Shown: piece after piece, positions 57,850 to 64,000 of the stretch
How the letters are laid out: every line of letters begins with the position of its first letter
Position numbering within the stretch: position 1 is the stretch's first letter
Origin: Cenococcum geophilum 1.58
Taxonomy: Eukaryota > Ascomycota > Dothideomycetes > Gloniales > Gloniaceae
DNA length: 64,000 bases
NCBI GenBank assembly: GCA_001692895.1
Contig: KV748256.1
Location: 565,293-629,292, forward strand
Direction: 5' to 3'
Made by a program: the position numbers and the translations under genes
Notes under the pieces: generated by a model
The model's database searches: none
What the model saw: the letters and a program-made list of their open reading frames with translations, nothing else
Told to the model about the DNA's origin: nothing

Positions 57850-58006
57850 AGGGACATCTGGCCGCTTTAGGGCAAATCCTTAGCAGATTTGAGTGCTAGG
57901 AACTAGTAAAACTGCTAAGAACTAGCCCTAGAGCGACCTTATAGCCCTACGCCTCCCAATTATACAAAAATTAAATATCCCCTTACGTGACTGCGATAGA
58001 TAGATA
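57850..58006 (+). repeat. Split repeat B2 and terminus of DIRS-like copy 2
   Basis: 157 bp, homologous to 3236-3393. Unrelated Gypsy sequence follows at 58007, confirming the right boundary. Confidence 0.75.
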
Positions 58007-61000
58007 GCTATTAATATAACTATTACTACTAATTATAAGTAAAGCGCGTAGTCTTTAAGCTAGAGCCTCTTTTTATCTAAAAGACCGTATTAAAAAAGGA
58101 TTACTTTATACTTTTATATTAGTAATATAGGAGCTTTACCTAATAGTAACCGTTTATTAATAACTTAGTATTTATATTTACTAGTAAGCTTAACTAGATC
58201 TTAGCTAAAAGTTTAAATATCCTTAACTTCTAATAAAAGCTTTAACTTACTACTAAATCTTACCGCTAAGACAGCGAGCTGCTAGCTAGCTGCAGTTTTA
58301 TAGCTAACTGACTGTCATAACTCTATAAGCTCGCTAACTGCTTACATTATTAGCCTCTTGGCAGCGAAGCTAACTTTTAGAGACACTGGCCGTAGCCTTA
58401 CCTATAAGTCGCTTATAAGTTGCTTATAGGTCACTGGTATAGTCGGGTTACGTTAAAGTGTGGCTTATATAGAATATCAATAAATTAATACTTTACCCTA
58501 TATATATACCGCAGTTCTTACCACAAGCGTTACGTATTCTTTAATCCCTTAGAACATCCTCTGCTCCACTTTAGTATAGGTTATATTTTAGCAGCAGCGC
58601 TTACTTTTCGCCTACGCTTTAACTACGAGGCTAGGGTATTCCGCTTACGGTACTCGTTTAGCAGTTATTAATAATTCTTAAGTTCTATCTCGTATTTCCA
58701 TTTATTATACTTATTTAGCTATCTTAGCTATTTAATAAGGTACTGTAGTTATCTAGCACAATCCTAGTAGGCGATAATTACTTCTACTTCCTAGCTGCCT
58801 TCTTTAAGCTCTTTTACTACTAGGGGTTAAAACCTAGAGCGTAACCTATAAGGCTCTAGTAGGGAGATATAGAAGACTAGGTAGAGCCGTGCTATAATAG
58901 GTAGGAGCTTTAGCTTATATACTTGCTACCTTACACGCTCTAGGATCTAAAACGGTCCTATAAACTTATAGTTAAGCTTTTTATAGGGACGTTTTGTGCA
59001 GATATTCTTAGAGGAGAGTAGGACTCGTTTACCGACGGCGAAGTACTTGGCTAGGTAGTAACGATTATAGTATTTTACCTAAAGCTTTTAGGCATATATT
59101 ATTAACGCCGCCGCCGCCTTATATATAAGGCGTAGGCGTTATAGATACATCTCTACAAGTTAAATATTTATTAACTTAAACCCCTCCCCACCTTACTAGG
59201 CGTCTTAAACGCTATCTAAAACTCTATCTGGGACGTTTAGTAGCTAGCTATAAGTGGGCTTAATAGGGAACAATTTATTATAGTATAGACCTTAAAGTTA
59301 TAGGTAAAGGCTACTTCTTCGAGTAGGGAGGCCTAATTAGACTGTTCCTAGTTTATAAATATATATAGGTATACCTTAAGCTCCTAGTTCTAACGCTCTG
59401 TCTAACTATCTATTTACGAGTAAAATATAGTACTAAGTTTACGTTAAACGCGGAGATAGTAGCATATGGTACTTTAGTACTCGCTTATAAATATACTACC
59501 CCTATTAAAGACGATATTATTTAGAGGCACTATTTACGTAAAGACTCTAAATAAGAGTTCTATAAGTTGTATAGTATTAATTATCTTACGTACTAGATAG
59601 TAGTACACTAGCTTTATAAAACGGTCTATAAGGATAAAAATAGAGTTATACTCTATGTTATTGGGAGTTTTAAACTCTAGGAGATCTATAATAAAGTTAA
59701 GTATATAATACTGTTAAGCTTAGGTAGGGGCCTAAAAAGGCTATAACTTACTATAGGGTTTATAGCAGCGCGATTTAGAGTATTAGTAGGCATTATAATT
59801 ATCTAGGTATTTGCGGAGGTTCTAGGTAAAGCCGTTCTAAGCGTACTTTTGCACAATTACTTTAAAGGTACGGTTAAAACTATAGTAGCCGCCTATAAGA
59901 TTGTTATAATTCTGCTTAAGAATCTCCTATTATAGTAATGTGTAATTCAGCACTTAAACCTTATTATTTTACCTTAGAAGTCCTTAATTATTAGGGGTAT
60001 AGTCCTTATTACTAGTAGGAACTTATCTTTAAGTTAACTAATTATATATAAAGCGTATAAAGGCATCCCTTTTTTATACTCTATAAATAAAATTAACTAG
60101 TAACTTAGAGGGGTGTTCTATAACCGCCGTTTTAGCTAAAGTAGCTACTACTACCTCTTACTATAGCACGAGACTCTACGTACAGTTAGTGCTAGTAAAG
60201 TACCATATAATATATAGATAACTTACTAGGTTATTATAGGGGACTGTAGCCTAGGCTAAGGGGTCTTCCTTAGGGTTAAGCGCTATTAGGTTAGTTAAAG
60301 TAGCCTTAAAGAGAATAGTAGGACGCTCTAGTCCGCCGGCGCCAAGTTTATAAAGGTCGCTCGCATACTACACGCATACTACTCGCTAGTTTAGTATAGT
60401 AGCACTAGGGCCGCCTATAAGGCCTATAACCCGCAACTTTTGCTATAATATAGGTAGTATAGTATTAAGACCTATCCTCTTACTACTATCTTTAAAGCCT
60501 TTAGCATAATCCAGGCGCCGGAATAGCGTGTTAGTAGAATTTACTTTACCTAGCTTATATTTAATCTTAAAATTAAACTTAGCTAGTTCTTTAGTGTACT
60601 AGGCCTAGTAAGCAGATAAGCTTTTAGTAGTTATAAAGTATCTAAGATTATTATAATCGTAGAGTACGCGTATTATATACGCGGCGTATTTAAGGTAATA
60701 GCGCCACGTCTTAAAGTATTGCACTATAGCGAGTAGTTTTTTTATTATACGTATTATACTATACTTCTAGGCTAGTAAGCTTTTAACTGCAATAGGTAAT
60801 CGGGTATTAGTAGAGTTAATCTCCCTATCCTAAGGGCTATAGAAGTATACCACTATAGGCATAGTTAGAAGCGTTAGTAATTACTATTAAGGGTAGATTA
60901 GAGTTAAAGTGGTAAAGTAATAAAGCTTATATAAATGTAGCGCGTATCTTACAGAATGCCTACTAAGTGTTATTAGGCTAGGACCAAGGTTAATACTATT

Positions 61001-61069
61001 TAGTAGGCCCTTTTAACTTACGTCTTTGCTTTTTCTTCCTATCTAACGTTAGGTTATAATGTGCCTATA
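58007..61069 (-). mobile_element. Ty3/Gypsy element G3, copy b, left part (fossil)
   Basis: Minus-strand integrase occupies about 58500-60200, with a C-terminal block near 58930-59050 (VGKRVLLSSKNI). RNase H begins around 60560, from where it matches copy a (26586 onward). It is interrupted at 61070 by an LTR element and resumes at 63342. No LTR of its own is visible on the left, where DIRS-like copy 2 begins. Dozens of breaks; old. Confidence 0.8.
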
Positions 61070-61316
61070 TGTCACGGAAGTGGGCACGAGCTGGAATACA
61101 ATATACTAAACAGGGTAGTAATTAACGAAGGCTACGTACGCGTAACTATACGTGGTTGATACAAAGACATTTGGATGAAGAAGATTCTTNGTGTGCCAGG
61201 TCGGGTATAAATAGGGGTTGTAGGGGAACGTGCGTAGGTGTCTCGGGACGAACGTGAGCACGGGTTAAGAACGTCAAAACGCGCAGGGACGTGAGAGCGT
61301 GTGAGTCCCGGTGACA
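61070..61316 (+). repeat. Left LTR of the non-autonomous element
   Basis: 247 bp, TGTCACGG to CGGTGACA, with one N at 61190. Contains a TATA-box-like TATAAATAGG at 61206-61215 followed by a G-rich stretch. Orientation is taken as plus from the TATA motif only. Confidence 0.88.
61206..61215 (+). promoter_or_regulatory. TATA-box-like motif in the left LTR
   Basis: TATAAATAGG, about 110 bp before the LTR end, is a good match to a core promoter. It is repeated in the right LTR near 63226-63235. Confidence 0.5.
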
Positions 61317-61679
61317 GTACCTCCCCCTTACTTCCGAGCCTCCTGCGAGGCGTGTCGTGTCATATATACCAAAAAAAACCCCAATACGGGAAAAAAAATT
61401 CGTCAGCCTTCTCTGCCGCTTCTACGTCCTCCGTTGTACAGGCTCCTCCAGTTCGGTCCTTCTATGTTTGATCGTTAGGCCACTAACTTGTTAGGCCAAA
61501 GCATAGCCAGCTTCCGTCGCCAGCTATACTCCTGTCCTCGCCGCTTGGAGACGCATTGCTGAAGCTCATACAGTCCCTTTCTCGCTTCTAGCAGCTCTAC
61601 GGCCTTCCCTTCCTATACTCCCAGGTCCCCCTAAAAATTACCCCAATTTTTGGTCCAAAATGGGCGTTTTAGGCAGTAT

Positions 61680-62900
61680 TTATTGGCCTAAACGGCAGTA
61701 TAGTACGGTGTTCGTGGTCGTGGTAAGGCATATTCTTAGCAGGTTCTTGTCGATGCGGTGCAGTATTCGTATCGTAGGCAGGTTTCTTATCGGTAGCAGT
61801 ACGGGTGCTAGCGTCAGGTTCGGGTTTCCGTAGGCATATCGGCACGGGACCTTATCAGATTCGGGTAGCAGGTACGGTGCTAGCGACGTGTTTCGGGTTC
61901 CGTAGCGAATCGCCGCACGGAGCTTATCAGTTCATGTGGTAGCAGTACGGTGCCAGCCGACGGGGTCGTCTCGTAGGCATATCGGCACGAGGCTTGTCGG
62001 TTCGGGTTAGGTAGCCAGTACGATGCCAGCGACGGGGCATCTCGTGGCGTATCGGCCACGAGGCTTGTCGGTTCAGGCAGCCAGTACGATGCAAGCGACG
62101 GGTTCGGGGGTCTAGGGAACGAGGCTCTACCTAGTCGTGTTCGGCTCGGTAGGCGTATCGGCCACGGAGGCTTGTCGGTTTCGGGTAGCAGTACGATGCA
62201 AGCGACGGCGCGCTTAAGACAGTCTGGGTATCGGATGCGAATAGCTTCGGCGGCGACAGTACGATGCTAGCGACAGGTTCGGGCGCCTTAGGAACAAATC
62301 GGTATCAGATGCAGAGAGCTTCGGGCGGCAGGTTCGAGACGTTGGTAGTACTGTACCAGCGACCGTGGGTCGTCTCGTATGCATATCGGCGCGAGATGGT
62401 CTTGTCAACAGGTTCGGGGGTAGCAGTACGAATGCCAGCCGATAGGGTCGTCTCGTAGGCATATCGGCACGAGGCTTGTCGTTCGGGTATAGGTAGCAGT
62501 ACGATGCAAGCGACGGGTTCCGGGGGTCTAGGGAGCCAAGGCGTCTACCTAGTCGTGTTCGGGTAGCAGTACGATGCAAGCGATAGGGTCGTAGGCCGGT
62601 ATCGGCACGACGGGTTATCGGGGTCGTTTCGCAGGCGTATCGGCGCGAGGGTCTTTGTCGGTTACCGTAGCGGCAGTGCGTGCAGCGTCGGTAGGACATG
62701 TAGTAGTAAGATTACCAGCTTCCGTGTTCGTGTTCGTCATGCAATTAGGATGCGAGCCATCAGAGGTCAAAACGAGGGGCAGTAACGTGCCTGTTCGTAG
62801 TCCGGTAGGCAGTAGGTGCAAGCCATCGAGGTCGCAGGCGTATCGGCGCGATGTCTTGTCGTCGGGTCCGTAATGCAAATCGGCGCGAGACTTGTCGTAC
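61680..62900. repeat. GC-rich minisatellite inside the non-autonomous LTR element
   Basis: Units of about 60-75 bp contain GTAGCAGTACGATGC, AAGCGACGGGTTCGGG and CGTATCGGCACGAGG. Copies recur near 61790, 61870, 61932, 62005, 62080, 62186, 62258, 62420, 62495 and 62565. Short frames on both strands follow from the repeat and are not credible genes. Confidence 0.8.
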
Positions 62901-63085
62901 CAGACCAGCTCCAGAACCCCCCCAGCGTCCTAGTCTACCCGTCTAGCTAGCAGCCTCCCCACTATGCACAGCCAGCTAGCTCCGGTAGAATAGGCTCTAC
63001 TGCTCGTAGGCGATACAAAGACATGGCTTCCGAGCCAGTACCCACAGGCCCGCCAGGTACGGTTGAAAAGGGATCCAAAATGTAG

Positions 63086-63336
63086 TGTCACGGAAGTGGG
63101 CCACGAGCTGGAATACAATATACTAAACACAGGGTAGTAATTGCAAGAAGGCTACGTACGCGTAACTATACGTGGTTGATACAAAGACATTTGGATGAAG
63201 AAGATTCTTCCGTGTGCCAGGTCGGGTATAAATAGGGGTTGTAGGGGAACGTGCGTAGGTGTCTCGGGACGAACGTGAGCACGGGTCAAGAACGTCAAAA
63301 CGCGCAGGGACGTGAGAGCGTGTAAGTCCCGTGACA
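63086..63336 (+). repeat. Right LTR of the non-autonomous element
   Basis: 251 bp, TGTCACGG to CCGTGACA, directly before the CTATA duplication. A short purine-rich stretch (GAAAAGGGA) precedes it at 63066-63074. Confidence 0.88.
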
Positions 63337-63341
63337 CTATA

Positions 63342-64000
63342 TAAGATATATATATAGGGGGTATGCGGTATCTAAATAGTTTTAGATAAATCGCTTATAA
63401 AAGTTAGTGAAGCTAAGAAAGACCTAAATGTCCCTATAGGGCTTAGGCTTAGGCCATTTCTTAATAGCTTTTACGCGGTTAGGGTCTATTATAATACCCC
63501 TAGGGGTGATAATAAAGCCTAGGAACTTAACATTCTTAGTATAAAAGATGGAATTTAATAGTTTAGCGTATAGGCTATAAGCGCTGAGCTGTTATAGTAC
63601 CTACTTAACATACTTAACGTACTTATCCTTATTATTTAAGTAGATAAAAATATTATCTAGATAAACTATATAGATAGTATCTACTAGGGTTCCTAAAGCT
63701 TTATAAATATAGCTCTAAAACGTTATAGGGGCGTTAGTAAAACTAAAGGGCATTACTAGGTACTTAAAGTAACTATAGTATATCTTAAATACGGTCTTCT
63801 ATTTATCTCCCTTTTTAATGCGAATTCTATAGTACGCATTATAAAGATCTAGCTTTATAAATATCTTCGTATAGCTAAGCCTATTAAAGAGTTCGCCGAC
63901 TAGCGGTAAGGGGTACTAATTCTTAATCGTGATCTTATTTAGGCGTCTATAGTTAACGTATAGCCGTATTATACTGTCTGCTTTTAGTATAAAGAGGATA
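63342..64000 (-). mobile_element. Ty3/Gypsy element G3, copy b, right part (fossil, runs out of window)
   Basis: Continues G3 copy b with minus-strand reverse transcriptase, matching copy a at about 27072-27730. It runs off the window end. Same RIP-saturated composition. Confidence 0.8.

Larger units (their letters stand above)
55483..58006 (+). mobile_element. DIRS-like retroelement, copy 2 (5'-truncated fossil with MITE insertion)
   Basis: It matches copy 1 from about 1280 to 3393: the end of RNase H (55490-55620), tyrosine recombinase (about 55730-57130, split by a MITE at 56497-56952), the 28-bp array (57262-57400) and B1-A2-B2. It ends in GATAGATAGATA at 58006. The reverse-transcriptase half is absent. 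Dozens of RIP-type breaks, similar in age to copy 1. Confidence 0.8.
61070..63336. mobile_element. Young non-autonomous LTR element (TRIM/LARD-like) with 5-bp target duplication
   Basis: Two LTRs of 247 and 251 bp (61070-61316 and 63086-63336) with perfect 8-bp inverted ends TGTCACGG/CCGTGACA are flanked by CTATA at 61065-61069 and 63337-63341. The 1.77-kb interior is GC-rich, mainly a 60-75-bp minisatellite, and has no gag or pol. It looks structurally whole as a non-autonomous element. There is no RIP signature. The LTRs differ at about ten places, half being 1-2-base indels. The uninterrupted target is present at 27067-27071 in G3 copy a. Confidence 0.88.

Noticed and set aside
61317-61340. 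Self-priming (Tf1-like) signal: ACTTCCG after the left LTR pairs with CGGAAGT near the LTR start
   Set aside because: Only seven bases pair, and the LTR start lies in U3, which would not be at the RNA 5' end.
62214-62878. Arginine-rich frames of up to 161 codons inside the young LTR element
   Set aside because: Produced by the GC-rich minisatellite; several overlapping frames on both strands with no gag or pol similarity.
1-64000. Telomeric TTAGGG tracts near the helicase genes (telomere-linked helicase)
   Set aside because: TTAGGG occurs only singly, never in tandem, and the helicase motifs are SNF2-like rather than RecQ-like.

Overview
This window looks like a repeat-only, AT-rich compartment of a filamentous ascomycete (Pezizomycotina) genome. 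I read this from the element types (Ty3/Gypsy chromovirus-like and Ty1/Copia fossils, a Tad-like LINE, a DIRS-like tyrosine-recombinase retroelement, a Plavaka-type transposase, fungal MITEs) and from the mutation pattern. CpA and TpG are scarce and TpA very common over tens of kilobases, the signature of repeat-induced point mutation (RIP). I find no intact host gene, tRNA or rRNA. The species cannot be named from the sequence.

Layout, left to right. 1-3393: a DIRS-like element ending in split direct repeats. 3394-7355: a Ty3/Gypsy fossil with its 3' LTR. 7370-8565: a young truncated LINE with poly-A tail and 14-bp target duplication. About 8580-25450: a second Gypsy fossil (chromodomain at its end) carrying two insertions of one unfamiliar element family, 'A' (12676-15434) and 'B' (16864-25084). 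A and B lie in opposite orientations, each flanked by TA, and consist almost wholly of tandem arrays; B itself holds a complete-looking Copia element (18909-24484). 26586-29250: a minus-strand Gypsy fragment. 29900-34600: unrecognised minus-strand coding remnants.

34990-49660: two degraded copies of a minus-strand SNF2-type helicase gene, embedded among 81-bp tandem arrays that also form a large inverted arrangement around a GC-rich hairpin near 44000. 50300-52900: a plus-strand Plavaka-type transposase remnant followed by a pyrimidine-rich array. 54849-55205: a little-mutated LTR-like segment. 55483-58006: a 5'-truncated second DIRS-like copy, split by a 456-bp fold-back MITE. 58007-64000: a second minus-strand Gypsy copy, split by a young non-autonomous LTR element (61070-63336).

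The pieces do not form a pathway; they form a stratigraphy. Heavily RIP-mutated Gypsy and DIRS-like fossils are oldest. Elements A and B, the Copia element, the LINE, the MITEs and the 61-kb LTR element came later and kept more CA/TG. Two insertions can be proven against an uninterrupted second copy within the window (MITE at 56497 versus 2300; LTR element at 61070 versus 27067). The best candidates for something undescribed are the A/B array elements and the helicase/81-bp-array modules next to the Plavaka-type transposase.
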